From: DUPQ01 sp964563155
GTDB lineage: Bacteria > Bacillota > Clostridia > DUPQ01
DNA: 64,000 bases
Direction: 5' to 3'
NCBI GenBank assembly: GCA_964563155.1
Contig: CAZLVL010000004.1
Span: forward strand, 85,596-149,595
Position numbers and translations under genes: made by a program. Of the stretch, positions 34,940 through 44,390 are shown piece after piece (within the stretch, counting starts at the first letter, position 1; each line of letters starts with the position of its first letter). The notes beneath the pieces are model-generated. The model was not told the origin of the DNA. It made no database searches and was given only the letters and a program-made list of their open reading frames with translations.

Positions 34940-35893
34940 ATGTTGAAGATTTTGGCCCTAACATTTTTATTAACCTTTATTTTGGGAAAAATATTTATTC
35001 CTCTTTTAACCAAGTTTAAAATAGGTCAAATTGTAAGAGATGATGGTCCTAAAGAGCATCTTAAAAAGACTGGTACCCCTACAATGGGTGGCATTATTTT
35101 TATAATTCCAATAATTCTCTTTAGTTTAATAACAGATATAAATAATCCTTTAATTGTAGCTTCTATACTTTTAATATTCTTTTCTTCTTTAGTTGGATTT
35201 TTTGACGACTATTTGAAGATTAAGAGAAAAAACAAAGACGGTTTAAAGCCTTGGTTTAAAACAGGATTTTTTGTCCTAATATCTTTAGTTTATGGTATTT
35301 ATATAGCCTATTTTACTGAGTTATCTAGTAATATAGTCGTTCCTTTTACAAGAGCAAGCCAAGTTTTTACAATACCCCCTTGGCTTTATGTTATCTTTAT
35401 TATGCTTTTTTACAACGCCCTTATAAATGCAGTTAACTTTACAGATGGGGTAGATGGACTTTGTGGATCTGTTACTGCCTTTGTATTTATATTTTTTGGA
35501 CTAGCTTCATTTTTTATTTTTAAAGATTCATCATTTACTAATCATTCTTTTATTATTGTAGCAGCCCTAATTGGTTACTTAATATTTAATCTTCATCCAG
35601 CAAAGTTACTTATGGGAGATACAGGCTCTTTAGCTTTGGGAGCGGCGGTAAGCTCTGTATCCATTAGCTTGAAAATCCCTTGGATTATTATTATTGTAGG
35701 CTTTATATATGTTATTGAAATATTGTCTTCTGTTATACAGGTTTTACACTACAAGAGGACAAAAAAAAGAGTCTTTTTAATGGCTCCAATTCATCATCAT
35801 TTTGAATTAAAAAAATGGAGTGAAAACAAGATTGTACTTGTCTTTTCTGGAGTTACTATATTAGGTGGAATTATTTCCTATTTGATTTTGTAA
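34940..35893 (+). CDS. mraY: Phospho-MurNAc-pentapeptide transferase MraY
   Basis: This polytopic membrane enzyme makes lipid I from UDP-MurNAc-pentapeptide and undecaprenyl phosphate. It has 317 residues and the full motif set: KKTGTPTMGGIIFI, FFDDYLKIK (Mg2+ Asp pair), NAVNFTDGVDGLCGSV, LLMGDTGSLALGA and MAPIHHHFELKKWSE. The length is normal. ftsW starts 9 nt downstream, in the position where murD is usually found. Confidence 0.98.
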   Translation: MLKILALTFLLTFILGKIFIPLLTKFKIGQIVRDDGPKEHLKKTGTPTMGGIIFIIPIILFSLITDINNPLIVASILLIFFSSLVGFFDDYLKIKRKNKDGLKPWFKTGFFVLISLVYGIYIAYFTELSSNIVVPFTRASQVFTIPPWLYVIFIMLFYNALINAVNFTDGVDGLCGSVTAFVFIFFGLASFFIFKDSSFTNHSFIIVAALIGYLIFNLHPAKLLMGDTGSLALGAAVSSVSISLKIPWIIIIVGFIYVIEILSSVIQVLHYKRTKKRVFLMAPIHHHFELKKWSENKIVLVFSGVTILGGIISYLIL

Positions 35894-35902
35894 GGAGAAA
35901 AA

Positions 35903-37018
35903 TTGAAAGCTGAAAGAAGAAACAGGCCAGATTTTATACTTTTAATGTTAGCCCTAGTTCTAACTTCTTTTGGTATCCTGATGATTTTTAGTGCAGGTGG
36001 CCCTTATGCTAAAAGCACCTTCAATGATATGTTTTACTTTGTAAAAGACCAGGTCTTTTATACCTTAGCTGGTCTGGTTGTCTTATTTCTAGCTTCTTTT
36101 GCAAATTACAGGTGGTATAAGGCCTTGGCTTATCCAATTCTGGGAGGCTCCTTTATTCTTTTAATTCTTACTTATGTACCAGGTATTTCAGTTTCATACA
36201 ATGATGCTAGAAGGTGGATTAATATAGGTATTGAATTTCAACCATCAGAGATATATAAGGTTGCATTAATCATATTTTTAGCAAAAATCATAATTGATTT
36301 TAAGAAGAAGAATAAACCCTTAATAGGTTACATAGTATGTGTATCTGCGGTTATGCTTTCAGCTCTTACTATTTTTTTACAGCCCCATTTAAGTGCTGCT
36401 ATTATTATTGTGTTAGTAGGCTTTGTTGTAATATATGTAGGTGGAGCAAAGATTCAGTATTTGTTATTAACAGTAGTACCTGTTTTGGCTTTAGGTGTTT
36501 TGGGAGTTGCAAAATATGGATATATGTCAGATCGTATTGTATCTTGGCAGGACCCCTTTAACTACCAATTAGAAGGTGGTTATCAGGTGGTACAGTCACT
36601 ATATGCCATAGCATCTGGAGGGCTCTTTGGGGTAGGCTTGGGAAAGAGTACTCAAAAGTTTCTATATATTCCAGAACCACAAAATGATTTTATATTTTCA
36701 ATTATTGCTGAAGAATTAGGATATATAGGGGTCTTGATAATAGTAGCTCTATTTGGCCTTCTATTGTGGAGGGGAATAAGAATTGCAATTTTGGCAGAGG
36801 ATTTGTTTGGAGCTCTCTTAGCAACCGGTATAAGTTCTCTAATTTTTATCCAGATGCTCTTGAATATTTCTGTTGTTACAGGACTAATACCCAATACTGG
36901 AATAACCCTACCATTTTTTAGTTATGGGGGCACCAGTTTAATTATGTTACTAGGACAAATTGGTATTTTGTTGAATATATCTAAGTATAGGGTTAAGAAC
37001 AAGGAGTTAGACTTATGA
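35903..37018 (+). CDS. ftsW: Cell division SEDS protein FtsW
   Basis: This septal peptidoglycan glycosyltransferase has 371 residues and about ten membrane helices. Conserved segments are ILMIFSAGG, NDARRWINIGIEFQPSEIYKV, FLQPHLSAAIIIV, PEPQNDFIFSIIAEELGYIG with the key Asp, and ITLPFFSYGGTSLI. The start is a TTG at 35903 with AAGGAG 5 nt upstream (35892-35897); no ATG competes. The stop overlaps murG (ATGA). Its place next to murG and after mraY supports FtsW rather than RodA. Confidence 0.93.
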   Translation: MKAERRNRPDFILLMLALVLTSFGILMIFSAGGPYAKSTFNDMFYFVKDQVFYTLAGLVVLFLASFANYRWYKALAYPILGGSFILLILTYVPGISVSYNDARRWINIGIEFQPSEIYKVALIIFLAKIIIDFKKKNKPLIGYIVCVSAVMLSALTIFLQPHLSAAIIIVLVGFVVIYVGGAKIQYLLLTVVPVLALGVLGVAKYGYMSDRIVSWQDPFNYQLEGGYQVVQSLYAIASGGLFGVGLGKSTQKFLYIPEPQNDFIFSIIAEELGYIGVLIIVALFGLLLWRGIRIAILAEDLFGALLATGISSLIFIQMLLNISVVTGLIPNTGITLPFFSYGGTSLIMLLGQIGILLNISKYRVKNKELDL

Positions 37019-38124
37019 GAGTATTAATAGCTGGTGGTGGTTCAGCAGGTCATGTGAACCCAGCCCTGGCAATAGCAAAAGAGATTAGAAAAAAACAAGA
37101 AGATACACAAATACTCTTTGTTGGATCGGTTGATGGTTTAGAAAAGGACTTGGTTCCCCTTGAAGGCTTTGATATTAAGTTTATTCAAATAAAGGGTTTT
37201 AAGAGATCCTTATCTTTTGACACCATAAAAACATTTTTTATTATGATAAAGGGCTTTTTCCAGGCTAGAAAAATTGTAAAGCAATTTAAACCTGATATTT
37301 CTATAGGTACAGGAGGTTTTGTTTCTGGACCTGTTCTTTTAGCTGCATATTTGAAAAAAAGCAAGATTATGATTCATGAGCAAAATACCTTTCCTGGAAT
37401 TACAAACAGACTTTTAAGTAGAATAAGTGACATTTCATTATCTGCCTATGAATCTACAAAGGAGCATTTTAAAAGGGCTAAAAAAATAGTAGTAACTGGT
37501 AATTTGATAGATACTGCCTTTGAAAATATGGAAACATATAGTGTATCTTCTGGTTTGAAAAATATAGTTATTATTGGTGGCAGCCAAGGTGCTATGACCA
37601 TTAATAGGGTAGTGGCCCAAATGATTAATGAATTTATAAAAAAAGATGATTTTAGTCTTATTTTTGCACCAGGTAAAAAACATTATGATTTGGTTATGTC
37701 TACCATTAAAAGGGATTTGGTTAAGGATTTACCCAATGTTTTAATCAAGGATTACATCTATGAAAGAGAAAAAACGTATAAAAAGGCGGATCTCATGATT
37801 ACTAGAGGGGGAGCAATCTCAATTAGTGAGGTTTTAGCCATGGGAAAACCTGCAATTATAATTCCATCTCCCTTTGTTCCAGATAGGGCACAAGAGAGAA
37901 ATGCAGAATTTATATATGAAAAAAAGGCCTGCGAAATTATATATGATGATGAAACTTTTACGGCCCAAAAACTATATGATAAGATTAAGAAGATGATTTC
38001 AAACCCAGATGCTTTGATGGATTTGTCTCAAAGAGCTTATGCTTTAGGCATTAAAGATGCCAGTGTCAGGGTATTTAAAGAGTATATGGAGTTATATGAT
38101 GAAGTTAAGAGTATTAGGAAATAA
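37015..38124 (+). CDS. murG: MurG, lipid II-forming N-acetylglucosaminyltransferase
   Basis: This GT28 enzyme transfers GlcNAc to lipid I at the inner membrane face. It has 369 residues with the glycine-rich loop IAGGGSAGHVNPALA, SIGTGGFVSGPVLLAA, IHEQNTFPGITNRLLS, the second-domain IIGGSQGAMTINRV, and the UDP-GlcNAc site RGGAISISEVLAMGKPAIII. Its last 26 bases overlap the start of the metallo-hydrolase gene. The usual partners ftsQ and murB do not follow. Confidence 0.97.
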   Translation: MRVLIAGGGSAGHVNPALAIAKEIRKKQEDTQILFVGSVDGLEKDLVPLEGFDIKFIQIKGFKRSLSFDTIKTFFIMIKGFFQARKIVKQFKPDISIGTGGFVSGPVLLAAYLKKSKIMIHEQNTFPGITNRLLSRISDISLSAYESTKEHFKRAKKIVVTGNLIDTAFENMETYSVSSGLKNIVIIGGSQGAMTINRVVAQMINEFIKKDDFSLIFAPGKKHYDLVMSTIKRDLVKDLPNVLIKDYIYEREKTYKKADLMITRGGAISISEVLAMGKPAIIIPSPFVPDRAQERNAEFIYEKKACEIIYDDETFTAQKLYDKIKKMISNPDALMDLSQRAYALGIKDASVRVFKEYMELYDEVKSIRK

Positions 38125-38806
38125 TGGACCATATCCAGAGGCTGGACAAGCTTGTTCTGGCTATCTTATTGAAAAAGAAAACTCTGCCTTTTTAATGGAT
38201 TGTGGAAGTGGCGTTTTATCTAACCTATTAAAATTTAAAAACCTAGATCAGATTTCTTTTGTAGTCTTAAGCCATTTGCATTTTGACCATATGTCAGACA
38301 TCTTACCCTTAAGATATGGTCTTCAGGTCTTAAAAAGAAAAATGGATATTTATTTACCCAAAAGTCCCAAGGAAGTAGTAGAGCTTCTAAAATGTGATGA
38401 GTTTAATCTTCATTTCATAGATGAAGATTACAAAATTGAAAGAGACGGTTTTAGTCTCTTGTTTAAAAGGACTGAACACCCAGTGGAAACTTATGCTATA
38501 AAGGTCAATAACTGTTTTGTTTATACAGCTGATTTAGCCAAATGGGAGCCTCTAGTAGAGTTCGCTAAAGAATGTAAGCTTCTATTAGCTGATTCTGCAT
38601 ATTTAGATAAGGACAAGATTGAAAAACCTGTCCATTTGACAGCTAATGAATGTGGCATCTTGGCAAAAGAAGCAAAAGTTCATCAGCTTTTGTTAACTCA
38701 TTTTCTTCCAAATTCTGATAGAACCTTGTTATTAGAAAGGGCTAAAAGCCAATTTAAAAACACAAATTTGGCTCTTATTCTTGAAAGTTATCCCATACAA
38801 TTCTAA
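38099..38806 (+). CDS. MBL-fold metallo-hydrolase (YhfI-like)
   Basis: This is a 235-residue metallo-beta-lactamase-fold enzyme with the HLHFDH metal motif (VVLSHLHFDHMSD) and an N-terminus (MKLRVLGNNGPYPEAGQACSG) like Bacillus YhfI and other RNase Z-related hydrolases. Further metal ligands are likely in RTEHPVET, YTADLAKW and LLLTHFLP. The substrate is unknown; related proteins act on phosphodiester bonds. A longer reading frame is open back to 38057, but the ATG at 38099 has GGAG 7 nt upstream and gives the family-typical N-terminus. It overlaps murG and so belongs to the same transcript. Confidence 0.85.
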   Translation: MKLRVLGNNGPYPEAGQACSGYLIEKENSAFLMDCGSGVLSNLLKFKNLDQISFVVLSHLHFDHMSDILPLRYGLQVLKRKMDIYLPKSPKEVVELLKCDEFNLHFIDEDYKIERDGFSLLFKRTEHPVETYAIKVNNCFVYTADLAKWEPLVEFAKECKLLLADSAYLDKDKIEKPVHLTANECGILAKEAKVHQLLLTHFLPNSDRTLLLERAKSQFKNTNLALILESYPIQF

Positions 38807-38835
38807 TACTTTATAGGATTATTTTAATAAATTAT

Positions 38836-38865
38836 TGAAAAATATATGTTTTTAAAAAATATGAT
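38836..38865 (+). promoter_or_regulatory. Candidate promoter of the ABC operon
   Basis: TTGAAA (38836-38841), an 18-nt spacer and TATGAT (38860-38865) fit a sigma-A promoter. It overlaps the longest possible start of the first lipoprotein gene. If it is used, translation should begin further downstream, for example at GTG 38879. Confidence 0.4.
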
Positions 38866-39877
38866 GTATCATTTAAACGTGAAAACCTTTAACAAAATTA
38901 TTTTATTAATATCGCTAGTTTCTTTGGTGGCTTTTATCTTAAGTGGATGTTTTTCTCTATTACCTCAAGAAGATGAAATGCTACCTATTCCTATGCCTTC
39001 ATATACAGTAAGAGATTATAGGACTATTCAAGCAGAAAGAAAGACTTTAGAAAAGAAGTTTACATCTTTTGGAGTTGTAGGCTTCGACTATACAAATATT
39101 GAAAAGCAGAATTTTAAAGTAAACGGCTATATAGATGAAATATTTGTTGAAGAGGGAGAAATCGTAGAAGAAGGACAGCTTCTAGCTACCTTAAAAGAAC
39201 CAAAAAACAAAAATGAAGTTGAGTATACCTATAACGAGACTCTTAATAGATTTTTAGATGCTCAAGACAGGTACCTAAATCAACAAGCTACCAAGTATGA
39301 GTTTAGATATGCTGAAATTCAGTATGAACATGCTAAGGAAGCCTATGACCTATTAGACGATTACATGAAGTCTCTTAACCTATATGCCAGTAAATCAGGT
39401 TATGTTATCAATGTTCTTGCTTTAAAGGAAGATACCCCTATAGGTTATACAATTGATCTATGTTCTATAGCTGATGATATTGATTTAAAGATTGAAGCTT
39501 CTTTAACAACGGCTACTTTAAAACTTATTAATTTAAGAAGCAAGGTAATACTGATTTTTGATGATACTGAATACGATGGTTACGTGGCAAAAATTGAGGG
39601 AACTACCTTGGAAATAAAGTCAGATCAAATGCCATTTTTAAAGACTGGCGACATAGTTCAACTATATATTGTCTTAGAAAAACTAGTGGATGTTCTTGTT
39701 ATTCCTAAAAATGTAGTTGCCATGACCTCAACAGATTCTGGCTCTGTAAGAATTTTAAAAGACAAGGTGCCAGTAACTCTTAACTTGAAGTTTGGTCTTG
39801 TTACAGATACAGAAATAGAAGTATTACCTGGTCAAGGCATAGATGAAGAGACCTTAATTATTGGAGGATCATATTAG
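38846..39877 (+). CDS. Lipoprotein, HlyD/MacA-like adaptor 1 of ABC system
   Basis: This secreted lipoprotein (up to 343 residues) has a hydrophobic N-terminal helix ending in the lipobox L-S-G-C (Cys35 from this start). A biotinyl-lipoyl-like hairpin follows (VNGYIDEIFVEEGEIVEEGQ), then an alpha-helical stretch (NETLNRFLDAQDRYLNQQ), the returning half (LYASKSGYVINVLALKEDT) and beta-barrel-like repeats, which is the layout of membrane-fusion adaptors. No good ribosome site precedes the ATG at 38846. GTG 38879 would give a compact signal peptide (MKTFNKIILL...) and fits the promoter better. It is the first of six tightly packed genes. Function in export or signalling is inferred from family and context. 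Confidence 0.8.
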   Translation: MFLKNMMYHLNVKTFNKIILLISLVSLVAFILSGCFSLLPQEDEMLPIPMPSYTVRDYRTIQAERKTLEKKFTSFGVVGFDYTNIEKQNFKVNGYIDEIFVEEGEIVEEGQLLATLKEPKNKNEVEYTYNETLNRFLDAQDRYLNQQATKYEFRYAEIQYEHAKEAYDLLDDYMKSLNLYASKSGYVINVLALKEDTPIGYTIDLCSIADDIDLKIEASLTTATLKLINLRSKVILIFDDTEYDGYVAKIEGTTLEIKSDQMPFLKTGDIVQLYIVLEKLVDVLVIPKNVVAMTSTDSGSVRILKDKVPVTLNLKFGLVTDTEIEVLPGQGIDEETLIIGGSY

Positions 39878-42706
39878 GTGTTACGTTTAATCTTAAGGAA
39901 GATAATAAATAATAAATGGTTGGTAATAAGCCTTATTATTGGTTGTACCTTTGCAATAGCCATTGGTGCGGCCATACCCATGTATACCTCAGGGCTTTAC
40001 AATGTCTTACTTTCCAATGAGTTTAAACAAAAACAAGAAGCTGAAAACACCTTTCCCTTTAGAGCTAATTATTCTGTTACCTTTTTTGGTCTAGAAAGTA
40101 TGGCCTCAAAAGAATCTTATACATATTTGAATAATAATTTTTATGGTAACTATGTAGAAGAAATGCCCTTAGACCAAATTTTTGATTACAATTATATGTC
40201 TACAAAGTTCTATGTTTTTATAGATGAATTGAACCAAAACAAAAAGTTAGATGCCCTAAAAGAAGGAATAAAACTAAATATTGGACAAATAGCAAAAAAA
40301 GAAGATTTGCCCTTTGGGTCTCTTTCCAAAATTGATGATATGGTCGAAATCATTGGAGGAAGGCTCTTTGATAAGAATAGAAATGATGGGGTAATAGAGG
40401 TTCTTGTTTCACAGTCTTGTGCTGCTCGTTATAGATTATCTGTTGGTGACACCTACTATGGCTATAATCGTCTTACAGATGATGATCCCGTAAATACTGT
40501 AGAAATAGTTGGAATTATTAAGACAGTTGAATCAGCTACTTCCTTTTTTAATATGTCTGATAGAGTTCTCTTTATGGACTATGACCAAATGATAGACAAA
40601 ATTGAATCTTTAGATTTAAGTTTGCAACAAGCTAGCTGGTTTGCAGCCTTTGATTATACAAGTTTAAAAATGCAGGATATTGAAAAGATAGAAAATCTTA
40701 CCCATATGCTGTTGCAAGATGAAAATGAAGGTAGTGGAGGCCTAGTTTCTACTAGTAATAATTATCTAGAAACTTTAGCCAAGTATAAGCATGATACCCA
40801 ATCAATGCAAAAGGTTTTTATACTTTTAATTATCCCAATCATTTTAATGATTGCCATATATGTGGTTATGATATCCAAACTTATGATGGATAGAGAAAAG
40901 GTGGAGATAGCTTCTTTGGAAAGTAGGGGAGCAGGAAGAGGACAAATCTTCCAAATTTATTTAGGCCAAGCCCTAATATTATTAGTAATTTCCTTAATAG
41001 CTGGTCTTTTGTTAGCTAGAGGAATTTGTCACCTATTAGGAGCTTCCAATGGCTTTATGGAGTTTGTAAATAGAACTAAGATAGATGTTCATTTTAATGC
41101 AAGTGCCCTAATATATGCCCTAGTATGTGCCTTAATTTATCTTGTTATGATCTTGCTACCAGCCTACAAGGCATCAAAGTTTTCCATTGTAGAGTATAAG
41201 CAAAGCTTATCTGATATTTCTAAAAAACCCTTTTGGCAGATTATTTATTTAGATTTTATAGTATTAGCCATATCAACCTACTTTTTATACAACTACAAGA
41301 CCTTAATGCAGTATTTAGAAAATGTAGAGTCTTTAGCTATAGATTTTACCTTATTTATTGCAGTAACCTTTTTTATAACAGGTCTTGGTCTTTTGTTTAT
41401 AAGGTTGTTCCCATATTTAATAAAACTAATTTTTGTTATTGGTAAAAAGCGTTGGAAACCTGCTCTTTATACAGCCTTTACCCATGTGGCAAGAGGTGGA
41501 AGTTATAAGCAATTTATAATGCTCTTTTTAGTATTAACCATTAGCATAGGTATTTTTAATGCAAATACAGGAAGAACCCTAAATGAAAACATAAAGGATA
41601 ATATTAAATATGAGGTTGGTGCTGATGCTGCTATTACCCCAGGCTATATTGAATATTATGGAGATTCTGGTGGAATTGAATTAAAAAGTTATACAGGAAG
41701 AGATATAAGAAGATTTGGTGAAAGAATAAAACAATCCCCATATATTGAAAACATGGCCTTGGTTTATTCAACTACAGTATCTCTAACCGCTACAAAAGAA
41801 AGTGCTAGCTTTTTAGGTATAAGTCCCTATGAATATGGTCAAGTCATTGATTTAAGAGATGATTTAAATAAAGGAATTGATATTAAGTATTTTCTAAACC
41901 TTTTAGCTACATACCCTCAAGGCGTTTTACTTTCATCAAATCTTGGACAAGTTTATGATGTAAAAGAAGGTGATTATCTTACTTACACCTACCAAAGTCT
42001 AGGAGAACAGGTAATGGTTCAAAATGTTCTTGTACTGGGATTAGTGGATTACTGGCCTGGTATAATAAATAAGGACTTTGTTGTTATTACCCAAGACAAT
42101 TACAGTACCATGAAAAACTTTCCTATGACTGGAACTCTTTTAATTGATAAGAAGAATAACACATCAGATACAATGCTTGTTAATGACATTAACACTTATT
42201 TAAATGATAATGAATATTTACCCAAAAGTGCCTTTACAGACTTCATTTTGACAAATGCTAAAAAGAGCTCTGTATTAAATGGTATAAACGGAATTCTAAC
42301 CTTAGATTTTCTTATTTCCATGATTGTTTGTTTTGTAGGATTTATAATCTTTTGGATAATATCTGTTAGACAAAGAGTATTACAATTTGGTATTTTTAGG
42401 GCCATGGGAATGACTTCAAATGAATTATATCGGATGATTTTCTATGAACAAATCATGATATCTTTGGTTTCAATAGTAGCTGGTATTATTATTGGAGGCC
42501 TTTCTAGTCAGCTCTTTGTACCTTTGTTTGAAAGAATGTCCACTATTGGAGAAATACATATTCCCTTTAGCACATACCAAGATGGTATAGATTATATAAG
42601 GATTTATTCTGTTACAGGCATCACTTTAGCCCTAGGACTTTATATATTACTAAGATTCATATCTAGACTAAAAATTGACCAGGCCTTAAAGTTAGGAGAA
42701 GATTAA
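39878..42706 (+). CDS. Large FtsX/MacB-type ABC permease
   Basis: This is a 942-residue membrane protein with a first helix at about 13-35, a large extracellular region, an FtsX-like helix cluster at about 315-450 (LLIIPIILMIAIYVVMISKL; IYALVCALIYLVMILLPAYKASK), a second set of helices around 470-530, another extracellular region, and a second FtsX-like helix set at the C-terminus (ISMIVCFVGFIIFWIISVRQR to the end). Two FtsX modules in one chain mean that it may work as a monomer with two ATPases. The start is GTG 39878 with GGAGG 11 nt upstream, directly after the adaptor 1 stop. Such permeases move or extract lipids, peptides or drugs; the substrate here is unknown. Confidence 0.88.
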   Translation: MLRLILRKIINNKWLVISLIIGCTFAIAIGAAIPMYTSGLYNVLLSNEFKQKQEAENTFPFRANYSVTFFGLESMASKESYTYLNNNFYGNYVEEMPLDQIFDYNYMSTKFYVFIDELNQNKKLDALKEGIKLNIGQIAKKEDLPFGSLSKIDDMVEIIGGRLFDKNRNDGVIEVLVSQSCAARYRLSVGDTYYGYNRLTDDDPVNTVEIVGIIKTVESATSFFNMSDRVLFMDYDQMIDKIESLDLSLQQASWFAAFDYTSLKMQDIEKIENLTHMLLQDENEGSGGLVSTSNNYLETLAKYKHDTQSMQKVFILLIIPIILMIAIYVVMISKLMMDREKVEIASLESRGAGRGQIFQIYLGQALILLVISLIAGLLLARGICHLLGASNGFMEFVNRTKIDVHFNASALIYALVCALIYLVMILLPAYKASKFSIVEYKQSLSDISKKPFWQIIYLDFIVLAISTYFLYNYKTLMQYLENVESLAIDFTLFIAVTFFITGLGLLFIRLFPYLIKLIFVIGKKRWKPALYTAFTHVARGGSYKQFIMLFLVLTISIGIFNANTGRTLNENIKDNIKYEVGADAAITPGYIEYYGDSGGIELKSYTGRDIRRFGERIKQSPYIENMALVYSTTVSLTATKESASFLGISPYEYGQVIDLRDDLNKGIDIKYFLNLLATYPQGVLLSSNLGQVYDVKEGDYLTYTYQSLGEQVMVQNVLVLGLVDYWPGIINKDFVVITQDNYSTMKNFPMTGTLLIDKKNNTSDTMLVNDINTYLNDNEYLPKSAFTDFILTNAKKSSVLNGINGILTLDFLISMIVCFVGFIIFWIISVRQRVLQFGIFRAMGMTSNELYRMIFYEQIMISLVSIVAGIIIGGLSSQLFVPLFERMSTIGEIHIPFSTYQDGIDYIRIYSVTGITLALGLYILLRFISRLKIDQALKLGED

Positions 42707-43380
42707 TGACTACTATTTTAAGAACTGAAAATTTAAAAAGAGAATTTACACAAGGCAGTCTTACAATAACAGCCTTGGATGATATTAATATTTCATTAAA
42801 AGAGGGTAGTCTTGTTATGTTGGCTGGTAGATCAGGCTCTGGTAAAACCACCCTTATAAATCTTATGGGTGCCTTAGATAGACCAAGTGAAGGAAAAATT
42901 TATTTTGAAGACAAGGAAATAACCAACCTAAATGATAAGTCTAGAGACTATTTAAGGCGAAATAATATGGGCTTTATCTTCCAATCTGTTGCCCTCATAT
43001 CTGTGCTAAATGCCTATGAAAATGTGGAATTTGGTTTGCGCCTAGCTCAAACAAATTCACTTAGTTGGGATGAAAGAGTAAAAGAGTCCCTAAAGCATGT
43101 TGGTTTGGAAAAACGAATTAACCATAAACCCCATCAACTCTCAGGAGGAGAACAGCAAAGAGTGGCAATTGCTAGGGCAATTGTATCTAAGCCTAGAATA
43201 ATATTTGCTGATGAACCAACCGCTGAATTAGACTTAAAAACAGGTTTAAAAATAGTAAACCTCTTTAGATACTTAGTAGATAATGAAAATTTAACAATAA
43301 TTATGACCACCCATGACCCTAACATGCTAGAACTAGCTGATCAAGTTATCCAACTTGAAGATGGGAGGCTTGTAAAATGA
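42706..43380 (+). CDS. ABC transporter ATPase 1 (MacB/LolD type)
   Basis: This 224-residue ATPase of the MacB/LolD/FtsE group is complete: Walker A GRSGSGKTTL, Q-loop in FIFQSVALIS, signature LSGGEQQR, Walker B IIFADEPTAELD, and the switch His in MTTHD. It is coupled to the permease by a TAATG overlap and to the next ATPase by ATGA. It presumably pairs with ATPase 2 on the single double-FtsX permease. Confidence 0.95.
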   Translation: MTTILRTENLKREFTQGSLTITALDDINISLKEGSLVMLAGRSGSGKTTLINLMGALDRPSEGKIYFEDKEITNLNDKSRDYLRRNNMGFIFQSVALISVLNAYENVEFGLRLAQTNSLSWDERVKESLKHVGLEKRINHKPHQLSGGEQQRVAIARAIVSKPRIIFADEPTAELDLKTGLKIVNLFRYLVDNENLTIIMTTHDPNMLELADQVIQLEDGRLVK

Positions 43381-44390
43381 AAAAGATGAATAAGAAACCA
43401 GTTATTAAAAAAAGCAAAAAACTTAAAACTTTTGTAAATAGCATAAGCGATGAAAGAGTGGATCTTGAAGATATTCAAGGTTACACAGATGATCATGCAA
43501 TATTTTGCGATGGCCTTGTTAAGATTTACAAAACTAAGGATACGGAGGTTGTAGCCTTACAAGGACTGGAGTTAGAGGTAAAAAAGGGAGAGATGATGGC
43601 CATTATTGGAAATAGTGGTTCTGGCAAATCTACACTTTTAAACCTTTTAGGTGGCTTAGATAGACCATCAGCTGGTACCCTTATCGTTGATGGAAAAAAC
43701 CTTTTAAGGATGAAAGATTCTGAGCTTTTAGATTATAAAAAAACAAAGGTTGGTTTTGTCTGGCAAAACAATGCAAGAAACCTTATACCATATTTACCTG
43801 CAGTGCATAATGTGGAACTACCAATGATTTTAGCAGGACGAAAAGACGCAAAAAAAAGAGCAGAAGAATTACTAGATATAATGGGCTTAAAAAATAGGAT
43901 GCATAATCGTCTTTCTGAACTATCTGGGGGCGAACAGCAAAGGGTAGCTATTGCTATTGCCATGGCTAATAATCCTACTATTTTATTGGCTGACGAACCT
44001 ACAGGGGCGGTGGACACAAAGACAGCTGCCTTAATATACAACACCTTTAGAAGATTAAATGCAGAATACAAGGTGACCATTATCATAGTTACCCATGATA
44101 GGGCAGTGTCTAAGAATGTAGATAGGGTAGTAACCATTGTAGATGGCAGAACAGGTAGTGAGTATATAAGAAAGAAAACCTATAAAGAGCAAATCTTAGA
44201 AATGGATAGATTTACAGGTGTGGAAGAATCGGAAACCCACGAAGAGATGATTGTTGTAGATAGACAGGGTCGATTAAAAATTCCTGAAGAGTATCTAGAA
44301 TTAGCTAAGATATCCAACAATAGTAAGGTGCATTTAAAGGTAGAAGATGACAAGATAGTTATTTATCCTAAGGAAGTGGAACATGATTAA
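43377..44390 (+). CDS. ABC transporter ATPase 2 with AbrB-like C-terminal domain
   Basis: This 337-residue ATPase is about 110 residues longer than ATPase 1. A Lys-rich N-terminal extension (1-45) precedes the MacB/LolD-type core with GNSGSGKST, LSGGEQQR, LLADEPTGAVD and IVTHD. The C-terminal part (about 291-335) reads VVDRQGRLKIPEEYLELA, then KVHLKVEDDKIVIYP, which looks like a SpoVT/AbrB swapped-hairpin fold. In an ABC ATPase this could be a dimerisation or regulatory module; that reading is mine. The frame overlaps the neighbours on both sides. Confidence 0.9.
   Translation: MKKMNKKPVIKKSKKLKTFVNSISDERVDLEDIQGYTDDHAIFCDGLVKIYKTKDTEVVALQGLELEVKKGEMMAIIGNSGSGKSTLLNLLGGLDRPSAGTLIVDGKNLLRMKDSELLDYKKTKVGFVWQNNARNLIPYLPAVHNVELPMILAGRKDAKKRAEELLDIMGLKNRMHNRLSELSGGEQQRVAIAIAMANNPTILLADEPTGAVDTKTAALIYNTFRRLNAEYKVTIIIVTHDRAVSKNVDRVVTIVDGRTGSEYIRKKTYKEQILEMDRFTGVEESETHEEMIVVDRQGRLKIPEEYLELAKISNNSKVHLKVEDDKIVIYPKEVEHD

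Noticed and set aside
36337..36561. 74-aa open frame on the + strand, shifted from ftsW
   Set aside because: It overlaps conserved FtsW helices and has no start signal; not a gene.
43733..44137. 134-aa open frame on the - strand inside ABC ATPase 2
   Set aside because: It is antisense to the Walker B and signature region. The matching antisense frame inside ATPase 1 shows that it is a by-product of the conserved coding sequence.
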